From Lepiota brunneoincarnata (lineage: Eukaryota; Basidiomycota; Agaricomycetes; Agaricales; Agaricaceae): a DNA stretch of 64,000 bases. The stretch spans positions 1-64,000 of the forward strand of contig JAEBUN010000079.1 of NCBI GenBank assembly GCA_023014365.1, written 5' to 3'. Both the position numbers and the translations under genes were made by a program. Below the pieces are notes generated by a model. It saw only the letters and a program-made list of their open reading frames with translations. It was not told the origin of the DNA and did no database searches. Of the stretch, positions 47,101-57,909 are shown piece after piece; the first letter of the stretch is position 1; every line of letters begins with the position of its first letter.

Positions 47101-47604
47101 TGCGGAGGCTTTGAAGTTGATTTCTTCGAAGCTTGTGGGCTCTAGTGTGGAGATGTGGTTGAGTTGGTCGTTGTAGATCCAATCGGGTTCCATGGATTGG
47201 ATGAGTTCTCGGAATATAGTGTTGTCCCAACGTTCGTTTCTCCAGCGTAGTTGTTTGGCATCCCAGTCGATGTCTGGGTTGTGTTCTGCAAGCCAAGGGA
47301 ATCCAAGGATGAGTCTTGGGCTTCCGAGGGAGACTACTTTTGGTTTGATCTCCATACTTTTCCCATTAACCGTTAGGTTGAGGGTCGTGTAGTGGGTGGC
47401 TGTTCCATTTTCGTTAACAGATCCATCGGCATTTCGTACTTCGATGGGTCGATCGAGGGGTGTTGTTTTGAATGAATGTTGTTTGACCATTCCGGGGTCA
47501 ATGAAGTTTCCTGCTGCTCCTGAGTCGAGTAGGGCGAGTAGTTCCACGCTTTCAGGGTCCTTCCTTAGTGAACTTGTGTTTTCGGATTCGACAGGGTAGA
47601 TGTA
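44053..47604 (-). pseudogene. El-C pol: protease, RT, RNase H, integrase, chromodomain (two frameshifts)
   Basis: Protease has LLALLDSGAAGNFIDPG (47540) and LILGFPWLAEHNPDIDW. The frame breaks near 46830, inside the RT. RT continues as VMFFGMCNSPATFQTMMDS with YMDDILIHA (near 46470). RNase H has ECDASLFASGAVLL and ADALSRRPDHE. A second break lies near 45500. Integrase has HPGIAETTRKLQEY and CGACQQYK, catalytic-core pieces SMDLITDLP, LSDRDPRF and YHPQTDGQTERFNQEIE. The chromodomain is QFLVRWKGYLPTEDSWEPE (near 44290). All catalytic motifs are present, so only the two shifts prevent a full polyprotein. Confidence 0.85.
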
Positions 47605-47709
47605 TTACGCGTGCTGACGATTCCTGTAACTTTACAACATTAATATCATTTTGTGAATAGGAAAGGGAAGGAGGTCTTTGTGGAGGGCTAGACGTGGTGG
47701 CTAGTCTCC

Positions 47710-49600
47710 TTAGGCAAAATCCTTAACCAGAGGGGCATCTGGGTGGTTGGATTCATTTGCAAAATGTTCGTAGATGTCCTCGACTTCCTCGTCGGTTGCA
47801 TCTTCTAGTATGTTGTATAGGGAATTCTTCTTCCTATAACTTGCTTGTCTTCTTCTGGATATCGCATTTGACCGGTTTCTGGCATCCAAATTGCGGGGTA
47901 ATTCGGATCGGCGATATATTGTCTTCTTGGTGGGGCATTCGCGGGCGAAGTGTCCAGTCTTGCGGCAGTTGAAGCATCTTCTTTCTTTGAGATCCTTTCT
48001 TTGGGCGTCCGTGAGGATTGCATTGAGGGCTTCGCGGGTGCGTTCTTGTACCAACTGGTGGAGTCTGTCTTCTTCGGTCTCCTCGTCTTCATCAGCTTCC
48101 TCGGCGAGTAGATCTGGCTCGTCCTCAAAGTCGAGGTTGTAGACTGCTTCGGCGAGTTGGTCAATATCCATTGCGTTAGGGTCTGTTGCTTGATAGGGCA
48201 GTGGGACACGGCGCGTAAAAGCATTTCTTTTCCCTTTAAATGGGCGAGTGCGCGAAGTCGTTGGAAACGAGGGAGTTCCTCGAGTTTGCATATAGTCGCG
48301 TTGAGTTTGTAGTATTTGATATGCTGTTCGAGCTTGCTTGAACCAGTCGCTGAGTTTGTTTCCTGGATTGAGGCTAATCGTCTTGATTGCGACGGGGCGA
48401 TCCAGCCCGTTCTTGAAATAGTTGACCGCCGCCACTCCATCTCCAAGGTCGGCCTGATAGGCGAGTATCTGGAACTGGGATATGTAATCATCGATATATC
48501 GTCCATTCTGTTTGAGGTGGCGGATTCTGTCCATTGCATCGGCGGGGACATTGTTTGGGGCGAAGGATGTATCGAGTCCTTCGAGAAATTTCTTCCATGT
48601 CGGAAGGGTCTGGCTTCCATCAAGTTCTTTGTTTGATTCCAAGAATGCTCCTCTCCATGTTGCGGCGGGGCCGGTGGACATGTATGAAAGGGCGAATTGT
48701 ATCTTGGTCTTGTCATCGGAAAAGGCTCCTGGCTTTGCATCGATGTATAGTTGTACTGCATCCTTCCAGAGGCGGAAGTAGTCGGTTTCTCCATTAAAGG
48801 TTGGGGGTGTATTGATTTTTGCGGAGGAGGCCATATTGTTAATGTCAGAGGTTGTGGATTCCTCGTCGGAAGTGTGAATAGACCCGGTAGTGGGGCTAAC
48901 TTCGGATGGTTCGGATTGTACAGGGGAACTGGATCGAGGCGGTGAGTGTACCGGTGATCCAAGTGGTGATGCGAGGGGTGAGAATGTTCTTGGGGGTTTC
49001 TGTTGCGAAGTGTTGTCGCTAGTTCTTGTACTTGTTGAGGGTTGAGGACCGGAGGATGGGGTAGATGTTCTATGAATCGGCTCCCCGAGCTTTGAGCGGG
49101 TAGAGGTGGCAGTTCTTTCAGGTGGTGGTTGTTTAGGTAGGGATTGAAGAACTGATGCTGGGGGTGCTGGGTATCCTGGGTCTTCTGTTCGACGTTGAAC
49201 TCTCTCGGTAGGTTGTGTAGGGTACGGTGCGGAACCAGAGGGTGAACGAGTGAGGGGTATAGGTTTTGTTTTCTTTTTAGGGTCCGTGGTGGAGGGGGTG
49301 TGAAGTCGGGTTCGGAGTCGGTTGTCGACCAGTCAGAACTGTTGGATTCTTCGTAGTCGGTGGCAAGGGGGTCGTTTCGGTTTGTAGACAGGGTGAAGAG
49401 GGAAGAAGTCGAAGGTGAAGGTGAGGGTGAATAAACAACGCTTGCGGGTGCGTTATCCCAATCGACGCTTGAAGGTGCGGATGACCTGTATACAACGCTT
49501 ACGGGTGCGTTATCCCAATCAACACTTAAAGGTGTGGATGACCTATCAACGCTTTCGGTGCGTCTGACCAAGGGTGCAGAGGGTATGGTGGCCTGCTCTA
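47710..49600 (-). CDS. El-C ORF1/gag with long N-terminal extension
   Basis: The gag core starts at ATG 48834 (MASSAKINTPPTFNGETDYF). It has FALSYMSTGPAATWRGAF, a zinc knuckle CFNCRKTGHFARECP, and an acidic tail with stop near 47710. The same frame is open upstream of that ATG to about 49020 (SPPRSSSPVQSEPSEVSPTT), so the protein is probably longer. Further up, a different frame encodes RSSTPLSVDWDNAP repeats and EFNVEQKTQDTQH, also found in the relative at 26,384-26,780. One frameshift near 49,020 would join both. The upstream frame has no ATG, so the start is unresolved. Confidence 0.7.
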
Positions 49601-49747
49601 CGGGGGTGTATCACCGGACAGCGACAAGGCGTGTCGTCAGATACGGTTGGCACTCGGATAGCGATAAAGCGTATCGTCTGCCGGTGTGGAAGGGTAGCGA
49701 CAAGGCGTACCGATACCACGGGGTGTACGATGGAGGTTGTCCAAAGG

Positions 49748-49759
49748 AAGCTTTAATCT
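49748..49759 (-). promoter_or_regulatory. El-C self-priming primer-binding site
   Basis: In element sense AGATTAAAGCTT lies two bases after the 5' LTR. It is the exact complement of AAGCTTTAATCT in the LTR (plus-strand AGATTAAAGCTT at 49931-49942), about 36 nt below the start of TATATAAGG. Confidence 0.7.
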
Positions 49760-49761
49760 AA

Positions 49762-50459
49762 TGTTATGATCCGTGCTCCTTCTGTATCCGAGGATAACTG
49801 GAGACGGCCTTCAATCACTCTACAAGGTGTCCGAGACGGTTGGCCTTATAGAGCTTAGTGGATCGCGCTCAATGAGATAACGAGGGAAGACGCCAAGTTA
49901 AGGCAGAGAGGTAAACGACCGCTGTTAACAAGATTAAAGCTTGAGGCTTTAATCTCTACTTGTACAGGCCTTATATACCTATGAGATGCTATATACTCGT
50001 TATAGGTTACTTGGCTGTTCTACTGGTCGTGCGCAGTCCTGACCATGATGCACATCCTGGCTGATGGCATCCTAGCGTTATTTATATTACAATGAGTCAG
50101 TACTCTCGCTACTGCTGTGCGATGTTCCATCGCTTTCTTCTGACTCATAATCTCCTTCTCCCGATTGTATCTCCATGGAGTCTTCTCCATTCTCGCTCTC
50201 CATTCTCTCGGTGCTTCCATCCGTATCGGAGGTTGGATCGGTTGATCCATGGTTATCTTCCTCGTCCTCGGGGTATTCCAATATATCCTCCAAGGTTATC
50301 TCCATTCCTGCTTCTCTCGCCAGGTCCTGCATGGCGGTGTAGTATTCCCCTTCCTCGTCTTCGTATTCTTGTGCCCGTAGTTGGTCTGTAGTCTCCTGTA
50401 CCCATCTTGTAAAGTCGAACAGTAATTCTTGTTCCTCCCGGTCTGGACTGTTCATAACA
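49762..50459 (-). repeat. El-C 5' LTR, with intact acidic LTR ORF (50087-50455)
   Basis: It is 698 bp with the TATA box TATATAAGG in element sense. From ATG at 50455 it has a 122-codon frame (MNSPDREEQELLFDFTRWVQ to ESTDSL) that is uninterrupted, unlike the 3' LTR. The ATG precedes the TATA box, so in this 5' copy the ORF would lie upstream of the predicted transcript start. Confidence 0.8.
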
Positions 50460-51326
50460 TCTGGCATGGTGATGAAAGTGCAGGAGCAGCAGGGGGAGGG
50501 GAATATGGTGATGCCAGTGATAAGGTAAAGGCATTTCCAGTCATTGTTCCTTTGAGCAGAAAGTGTGCTGCTTGCTCAACATCTGAGACATTCCAGGGCT
50601 CATCGATGGGATGCCTGGGGTCTTGGATACATAGCTGGGTGTGGAGTTGCTGCCAGAATTCAATATGAAAATCCCCAATGAAGAGCTTGTTGCATTCTCA
50701 TCGTGATATGAGGTCACGGTTGAGTAGCCAGGTTGATTTGGTGAGGAATTCCCAATAGTATTTGCTGAATTGAAGACAGTCTCACATAGGCATAGCAGCA
50801 TGTCAATCTACAAAGAGTTCGAAGTCTGTAACATTATAACATGTGTCATCTTGGGCTCCTGGATACATGGATATGATATCTAATTTGAAATGGACCCAGC
50901 TTCCACCCATGGCCGATGGTCGGCTCCTCCAAATATCATAGTGTTGTCCATCTAGATAGCTGATGGTATGGGTAATCTGCTCCATATCGGTAAGTCCACA
51001 TTCTCGGGCTAACATTTCTACTTCCTCAAAGAACTGTCAGAGTGATTGTGGATGTCCATCAAATTTTGGAACATTCCAATTGTAGCGAGAGGGCATATGG
51101 CAAATCTGGGGAGCATGGATGATGTATGGAGCTGGCTGGGGGGGGGTGCTGGTTGGTTGTTTGGCAGGTTGGGGAAGTGTGCTGGGCCTAGCCCAGGGAC
51201 AGGTGTATCAGGGGGAGCTGGGAAATATTGAGGTTGGTATGCTGGTGGACTGTTAACAGGTTGTTGGGGTACCTGAGGAGGGTTACCTGCTGGTGCATTA
51301 TCTACTGGAACTTGTAATTCAGCCAT
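50460..51326 (-). pseudogene. Decayed gag of another retroelement (M)
   Basis: It starts MAELQVPVDNAPAGNPP at 51326 with a Pro-rich leader, then MLARECGLTDMEQITHTISY and KLDIISMYPGAQDDTCYNVT. This is a gag type frequent in Agaricomycete retroelements. TAG/TGA codons and a missing CpG complement show decay. The frame runs into the El-C LTR at 50,460, so El-C lies within this gag and the rest of M is lost. Confidence 0.6.
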
Positions 51327-52111
51327 GAGCTTATTGAGAAATCAAGTAACAAATTTAAATTGAGATGGTTTTGAAGCCCCTCATGGTGGGCTCCAGTTGA
51401 AGAGAACTAGACTCTTCAGCACATGAAAAGGTGCCGAAATGAAACCGAAACACAATCGAAACTTGATTGAAACAGTGCTAACACAAACAAACAAAGGGGT
51501 GAGTGTGGTTGGTGAAACAACCACTGGGCTTCAAAAACCAAGAAAGACAAGTTATATGTGAGAGAGTGAGAGAGAGAGGGAGAATGAGACTGAGAGGGAG
51601 TTTTTGGGTAGTAGATTGACTGCCGAGCTCATAAGTGAGCTCGGAACTTTATATACAAGTAAATTATTGTGCTAGCTATGTTTTCTGTACCGAAACGGAT
51701 CGAAAATTGAGAGATAATTATACTAGAACAAATCTGGAGAATAAAGAACATGAAACAGGAGAGATCGTGAAGTTTTCACAATTATGTTAACAGGGAATTG
51801 GGAAAATGGAATAGAAAAGATGAGAGGGGTGGTATGCGAGGCTCAGAGGAGTCTATATATAGGGAGAAAACTTATGCTATGGTTCAAGTTCAGGGAAAGG
51901 AATAGAAAAGTAGTGAAAATTTATTTGTTAGGGAATGTAAGAGGTTTCAAGTGAAAGGGATATGTTGCAAAATGATAATGGCTTCATTCAGCTGGGCACT
52001 CCAAGTTTCTTGATCCAAGTTTGGATTTCGGGTTCCGAGTTTGGGTTCCAAGTCCTATGAGAGGTGGCATAGGGCAGCCTTTGCAGGTGTAGCCACTTGC
52101 CCACCTCTACA
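51327..52111 (-). repeat. M leader and LTR copy 1
   Basis: From about 51455 to 52111 it repeats 53605-54266, ending CCCACCTCTACA. A GA-rich microsatellite lies near 51555-51600. The inner LTR end is probably near 51399 (in element sense ...CTTCA, then ACTGGAGCCCACC as a possible tRNA-type binding site). Confidence 0.5.
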
Positions 52112-52506
52112 ACATTTTCTCGATAAACTCTGTACAATTATGACTTTCCCCAAATAAACGATCCCTTTTCCTACCCATCAAGATTTGGAGTGAATGGACA
52201 TCAAAGCCCATGGCCATCACTGCCCTGATAGACTCAGGAGCTCAAGGAAACTTTATTTCCCATAAGGTCGTTGAATGACATGGTTATCAAACCAAATGGC
52301 TGGACAAACCAACCCCTCTCAGCAATGTTGACAGAACTGACAATCAACATGGCAAAATCCATGAATATATCAAAATCAGAACCATCATTGATGGAAGAGA
52401 CTGCACGCTAGAAGCGTATGTCACAAATACTGGTGAAAAAGACCTCATCATCGGTTTTCCCTGGTTGGAACAATATAACCCCGACATCAATTGGAAAACC
52501 AAGACA
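52112..52506 (+). pseudogene. Protease fragment of an El-A-like element
   Basis: It is the reverse complement match of about 30,960-31,400. It includes the gag-pol spacer and the protease frame ALIDSGAQGNFISHKVVE, where a stop follows. It sits between two M LTR copies, as a displaced fragment. Confidence 0.75.
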
Positions 52507-53707
52507 TTCTCTTACAATTGAAACATGATTGAAACAAAAAGAGAGGCAACCCAGGAACAAGAACGACAAGATATAATATAGAGAAAGCAAAAGCGAACAT
52601 AGAAGAAACCCTTAACATCAGACCTACAGAAAAAAATATATGGAAAGGACTAAACAAAGGAATAATACCACACAAGATTGCAGACTTTATATGGAAGATA
52701 ATATACAACAGAATAAAGTGCGGACAATACTTTATGAGAATACCAGGACTAGAAGAAAGGGCAATATGTAAATGCAGCCCAATAGAATCAATAGACCATA
52801 TACTTTTCAATTGCAAAAAAGGACCAACAAAAATATGGAAACATGTAGAAGAAACATGGACAAAATCAACAGACAAAATACCATGGGTAAAACCAGACAT
52901 AGGCATTCTAATGGGAATAGGAGCCATCATAATCGGTCAGAAAAACAAAAACAACATGACTACAAGAAACATAACAGAAAAATACAAGGAAATGATAACA
53001 GAAACCATATGGCTAATATGGAAAAAGAGAAACGAAAGGGTAATAAATGAAACAGAACACACAGACAAAGCCCTAATAGACACATGGAATGCAATGATGA
53101 AAGAGAAACTAGACATAGACTGGAAAATAACAGAGAGAGTACCATACGAAAAAAGAAAACAAGCAATAAGAAACTACAAAGCAAAATGGGGACAAAAAGA
53201 CTACCTAACAACAGTCAACAAAAAGAAAAGGAAGTAACCATCAACATATAATGGTGGACACAAGAATCATGCACAAAGAACGAATAGAGACAAACAGACC
53301 AAAAAGACAAAAGAACCAACCTTAAGGGGGGAAAAGACAAGTGAACCAAAAACAAATGAACAATAACTGTTCAATCACAAATTTGGGCCTGCCCTGAGTG
53401 AAAGGGATCATAAAGATGAAAGTCAATATGATTGATGAGCACTTGGCTTGAAGCCAATGCAAAATCACAGGAGGGTGTAATGGGAAACCATGGAACACCA
53501 GGGGTTTTTAGTGAGTATGCCCAAAAGGGAGAACCTCACACTCTTAGGACCTAGTCCTAGAGGTCAGCTGGTAATCAGTTTTTGCCCCGACTGAAGGAAA
53601 AAAAAAAAGAAACATGATCAAAACAGCACTAACACAAACAAACAAAGGGCGAGTGTGGTTGACAGAACAACCACTGGGCTTCAAAAACCAAGAAAGACAA
53701 GTTATTT

Positions 53708-53743
<36 letters not shown>

Positions 53744-54266
53744 TATCAGGAGGGAGTTTATGGGTCATATATTGACTGCTGAGCTCATAAGTGAGCTCGG
53801 AACTTTATATACAAGTTCAATATTGTACTAGCTATGTTTTTTGTACCGAAACAGACCGCAAAATTGAGAGATAATTATACTAAGACAAATCTGGGGAATA
53901 ACAAACATGAAACAGGAGAGATCGTGAAGTTTTCACAACTACGTTAACAGGGAACTAGGAAATGGAAGGAAAAGATGAAAGGGATGGTATGTGAGGCTCA
54001 GAGAAGTCTATATACAGGGAGAAAACTTATGCTATGGTTCATCCTCAGGGAAAGGAATGGAAATATAGTGAAAATTTATTTGTTAAGGAATGTAAGAGGT
54101 TTCGGGCGAAATGGATATGTCGCAAAATGATAACGGCTCCGATCAGCTGGGCACTCCGAGTTTCTTGATCCGGGTTCGGATTTCGGGTTCCGAGTTCAGG
54201 TTCCGAGTCCTACGAGAGGTGGCATAGGGTGGCCATTGCAGGTGTAGCCGCTTGCCCACCTCTACA
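52507..54266 (-). repeat. M LTR copy 2, split by a LINE
   Basis: Pieces 52507-52536 and 53609-54266 together match 51440-52111. A (GA)n microsatellite lies at about 53710-53740. The outer end CTCTACA is at 54266, after which single-copy sequence begins. Confidence 0.65.
52537..53608 (+). mobile_element. 5'-truncated LINE (non-LTR retrotransposon)
   Basis: An open frame to 53237 encodes the C-terminal end of a LINE reverse transcriptase. It has GIIPHKIADFIWKIIYNRIK and a zinc-finger-like CKCSPIESIDHILFNC, then a Lys-rich tail to KKKRK. A 3' UTR of about 360 bp and an 11-A tail (53598-53608) follow. Flanking duplications GAAACATGATTGAAACA (52520-52536) and GAAACATGATCAAAACA (53609-53625) show target-primed insertion. 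Codon use is extremely A-rich (ATA, AGA, AAA). No endonuclease or RT active site remains. Confidence 0.8.
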
Positions 54267-54517
54267 GTATCTCCCTCATATTGGAGGGAGTCAATAAAAT
54301 CTCTTTAGAGGCAATGCCTTTATCTCTTATTGTGTTTCATATAAGTCTAAGGAAAAGGGCCTTGACAGCCCTTTTATCTATCTAGAGCACTTACTGCCAT
54401 AGGCGAGAGGGGAAAAACATAGGGAAACAAACATAATGACGTCACATGAGTGACAGAAGAGTAGCCGAACCGCTACACCTATCCTTTATCATCTTGCAAC
54501 ACTCCACAAAGCACTCA
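54267..54517 (+). promoter_or_regulatory. Upstream region of the 54.5-kb gene
   Basis: CpG returns just before this point and no repeat matches. It holds a CAAT-like and several pyrimidine-rich stretches and probably includes the promoter and 5' UTR. Upstream ATG at 54446 is in frame but gives an extra 24 residues without clear support. Confidence 0.3.
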
Positions 54518-55417
54518 ATGGCCAGCACAACGGCTCCCTCACTTCCACTTTCCTCCCAAGAATTATTGTCCGCGTACTTTCACGATCCGTCTATCGAGTC
54601 AGCAAGCAAACTCGCCTCCCTCACCAACAAGACCTTCTCTTCAGAGGATGTAACTAAACAGGACACCACCTCCCTCGACGCTCTCCTCGCATCGATCATC
54701 GACCATACCATTATTTACTCCTTAGCAGACCGCAAGAGGATAGACGAGTACATCACCTTTTTATCATACACTGCCCTGCAGATCGATTCTGCAGTTCACC
54801 ACCCAGGTACTATCGTGCACGATGCAAAGTCGGAATATAGCACTGCCGCTCTCCGTCCAGCGAATGGGCCCGTAATTCTCGGGGAGCGATTATCAAAGAC
54901 ATTACACGATTCATTGTGGGGCGCTACCTCTCGAGCACGTCGCACCTCCTCCAAGGACAACGACCACGGGCACTATTATCAAATATGCGTCCTTGCTACG
55001 ATTCTCGCTCGTGCTTTTGCACTTGGCGCGGAAGCATTCAGGCAGCCCCTGTGGCGGAATATTGAGGGCCTTTTCGTTAAGGGGTTGTTCTCTGGCGGTG
55101 AGCAAGACCCTGAGGTGCTTGTGTCCTTGGCTGTTGTTTTCCTCGGGGCTGGGAAGCATATCAAGGAGTTTATGGGTGGTAAAAAGTTCGGGAACGGCAA
55201 TGCTGGGTTGTGGAACGATGACGTTGGAACAGGGAAGAATGCTATGTGGGGTTGGCAGGATGTCGTCCGTGCTTTGAAGGGTCAACCTGGAGATGCGATG
55301 AAGGATAGCTTTGAACTAGCAAAGAAACACATCGGGGATGGATCAGCAGTGTCAGAGGATTGGAATAGCGAGAGGCTTGCTAGTGGAACCTTCAAATGGG
55401 CGAGCTTTGATTCTTAA
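54518..55417 (+). CDS. Unidentified single-exon protein (299 aa)
   Basis: An intact frame reads MASTTAPSLPLSSQELLSAY to TFKWASFDS. I prefer ATG 54518 over the in-frame ATG at 54446 because the context CAATGGCCAGC is good and the extra N-terminus has low-complexity character. The protein is mainly helical by composition, with a helix-rich centre (ADRKRIDEYITFLSYTALQI) and a Gly-rich loop (FMGGKKFGNGNAG). No signal peptide or transmembrane helix is evident and I recognise no domain. It is the first ordinary gene after the transposon block, with normal CpG content. Confidence 0.8.
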   Translation: MASTTAPSLPLSSQELLSAYFHDPSIESASKLASLTNKTFSSEDVTKQDTTSLDALLASIIDHTIIYSLADRKRIDEYITFLSYTALQIDSAVHHPGTIVHDAKSEYSTAALRPANGPVILGERLSKTLHDSLWGATSRARRTSSKDNDHGHYYQICVLATILARAFALGAEAFRQPLWRNIEGLFVKGLFSGGEQDPEVLVSLAVVFLGAGKHIKEFMGGKKFGNGNAGLWNDDVGTGKNAMWGWQDVVRALKGQPGDAMKDSFELAKKHIGDGSAVSEDWNSERLASGTFKWASFDS

Positions 55418-55693
55418 ACGGGGGTACTACGCTACCATGTAACCATCTACCGCAAGTGACAGTAGACGCGATACAAAACATGACGTCAGCGGACTTTTCC
55501 AGCATTCACCGGAGAAACCTCGGCCACATTGACCTTGTGTGCTTCTGAGGTCTCACGCCTACGGAGCTTGTGAGGATTATCACGCAAGAGTTTGTCATTC
55601 GGCCCGCAAAACTGTTGGGTGTGCAAGTTGTCGTGATGTCGGACAGTTTCGCGGAGCTAGCTGGTTGCAGCCTGCCTCATATCTAGCCACACC

Positions 55694-57909
55694 ATGTCGT
55701 CGGGGCTGGCTTGGGATCTCGACCTCCCCTCTCTAGCTGTTTATGCCGCAGGAATCTATATCGCTACAACTCTTGTCTGGAAGTATGTTGAGGCAAAGAG
55801 ATCCCCGGTGTGTTTCCCTGTCACCAGCCTTGTTGAACCCGTCGCCAAACGAGGCTTCCTTCCATTCGTAGTTAAATGACGTTCCTACTATCGGTTACTC
55901 GGGTGTCTTAACCTCCTATATCACTGCGTTCAAATATATGACCTCCGGCAGGGAGCTGATCCAGGAGGGATATGACCGGGTTAGTAGACTCCTTGTTCGT
56001 GCACAGCATGCATGGCGCTCACCCGATTCTGCTCATTAGTATCCCAATCAAGCATTCAAAATCGCGAACTTGTCCAAGTGGCTAGTCGTTGTCAGTGGGC
56101 GGAAGCTGCTCGACGATGTCCGCCATGCTCCAGAAGACAAGCTATCTTTCAAAGATGCTATCTCCGACGTGAGCTCCTTTCACTTTATCGATCCGGTGAA
56201 TAGTGCAACAGTGATAGATCCCCTTCCTAGTTCACGCAAACCAAGTACACGATGGGAGCAGAGCTTGAAGATGACCCATATCATATCGCCATTTTGCCTT
56301 CATCCATTACCCGCAACCTAGTTGTCAGGTTCGAGGACATCAAAGACGAGATTATGGAATCCTTCAAGGATTATATTCCACCTAAACAGGGTAAGTAAAT
56401 AAATATTTTCCTGAGTCTGTTCGGAGTGGTGGTCATAACATATGCCTCCCGTCTAGATTGGGTGTCTGTTCCGGCGCATGAGACTGTCATGCATATTGTT
56501 TGTCGAACTACCAATAGATACTTCGTAGGCTTGCCATTGTGTAAGTGGTTCTGTTACAGCCTCCAAATTCACTAAACTCATTCCTCGTCGCTGGCATTCA
56601 GGTCGTGATCCTGGTTATAGGTCTCTCAATGAGACATTCACCATCGATGTTGCCGTCAGTGCCAGGATTATCAACTGCTTCCCAGATATTCTCAAGCCGT
56701 AGGTGTTTTGTTAAACTCTACTATCGCCTCTGGGATCAGTTTAACGCTTGGTATCCAGGCTTGTAGGAATGTTCACAATGACACGATCGAGGGGTCTGAA
56801 GCGCGCCGTTGCATATCTTGGTCCGACAATCAGGGAGAGACTAGCCCAAGATGAACAATATGGCCCTGACTGGCCTGGTAGACCTGTCAGTGTTATTGGT
56901 CTAACTCACCTTTGAAATTCAAATTTCCTTCATATAGAACGATGTTATAAGTTGGTTACTGAACATTGCCCAAGGGTATCAGCGTGCCGTCGAGGACATC
57001 GCCCTACGAATCATAGGGATCAATTTTGCAGCCATCCACACTAGTACCATGGTTTGTTCTGTCCCACCTCACCGTTTCTTTCTCTGCAAAAACACTTAAA
57101 GATAATTGTATAGGCCTTTACGCAAGTTCTTTTCGATCTTGCCATTCATCCCGAACACGTCGAAGAGATGCGTGAAGAGGCTGAGGAAATAATCCAAGAG
57201 CACGGATGGACCAAGGCTGCCATGCAGAAGATGCGCAAAATCGACAGTTTCTTAAGAGAATCTCAGAGGTTGAATGGCCTCGGATCCTGTGAGTTTTCGC
57301 TCCCAGTTTGCGCCTTGATCATGCGGACCCGCTCATGCATTTATATCCCAGTAATAATGACCCGTAAGGCCATCAAGGATTACTCCTTGTCTGATGGCAC
57401 ACGCATCCCTGCTGGTACCTATATTGCCGTCGCCAGTGACCCAATGCACAAAGATGAGGTTTGCTTCCTTGCGTATTACAAAAACTACGAGGGTCTTGTT
57501 TGACCAAGCTTTAACTAGGCGTGCTTCCCAGATGCGCACACATTCAAACCCTTCAGGTTCTCTGAAATGAGGGAAGGGGACGGCGAACTGGATAGTATTA
57601 AGCACCAAATAGTTGCCCTGAATTTTGACCAACTCATTTTCGGGCATGGACGACATGCATGGTCTGTGCTCATTCCTTGGCCTTAGTTAGTACTCGGGGT
57701 GAACCCACTCACTGATCGTGTACTTCCACAGCCCTGGTCGGTTCTTTGCAGTTAATGAAATCAAGGCTATGTTTGCATACATTCTTCTGACTTACGATGT
57801 GCAACTTGAAGACGGTTCCCTCGAACGACCACCGACTTCCTCGTTCGAATTCAACATTCTACCAAATACGAAGGCAAAAGTGATGTTCAGGAAGAGAGCT
57901 GTAGCTTAG
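55694..57909 (+). CDS. Cytochrome P450 monooxygenase, copy 1
   Basis: Predicted membrane-anchored haem-thiolate oxygenase. Exon 1 (55694-55807) encodes the N-terminal anchor LAVYAAGIYIATTLVWKYVE. Exons 2-4 (55872-55979, 56040-56168, 56231 on) join in phase. Later exons give the I-helix region INFAAIHTSTMAFTQ, the ExxR motif in FLRESQRLNGLG, and the haem loop FGHGRHACPGRFFA, with the Cys codon split by an intron. The end is MFRKRAVA, stop 57907-57909. Sequence style resembles fungal P450s annotated as ent-kaurene-oxidase-like, but substrate cannot be told. All introns traced are 50-70 bp. Tandem copies follow at 59173 and 63415. Confidence 0.88.

Larger units (their letters stand above)
42214..50459 (-). 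mobile_element. El-C: young Ty3/gypsy chromovirus with ORF3 entering the LTR
   Basis: LTRs of 700 bp (42214-42913) and 698 bp (49762-50459) have perfect 8-base inverted ends, TGTTATGA/TCATAACA, and about five substitutions plus two one-base indels between them. Gene order on the minus strand is ORF1/gag, pol, ORF3. Flanks CGTAC and TCTGG do not match. The right flank is inside a decayed gag and the left flank inside the El-B LTR, so at least one junction was rearranged. Confidence 0.9.

Noticed and set aside
47805..49571. A 588-codon minus-strand ORF as one protein
   Set aside because: Only its first about 185 codons have support from the decayed relative. From about 49,020 downwards the gag frame carries the conserved core and zinc knuckle, so the rest is an out-of-frame shadow.
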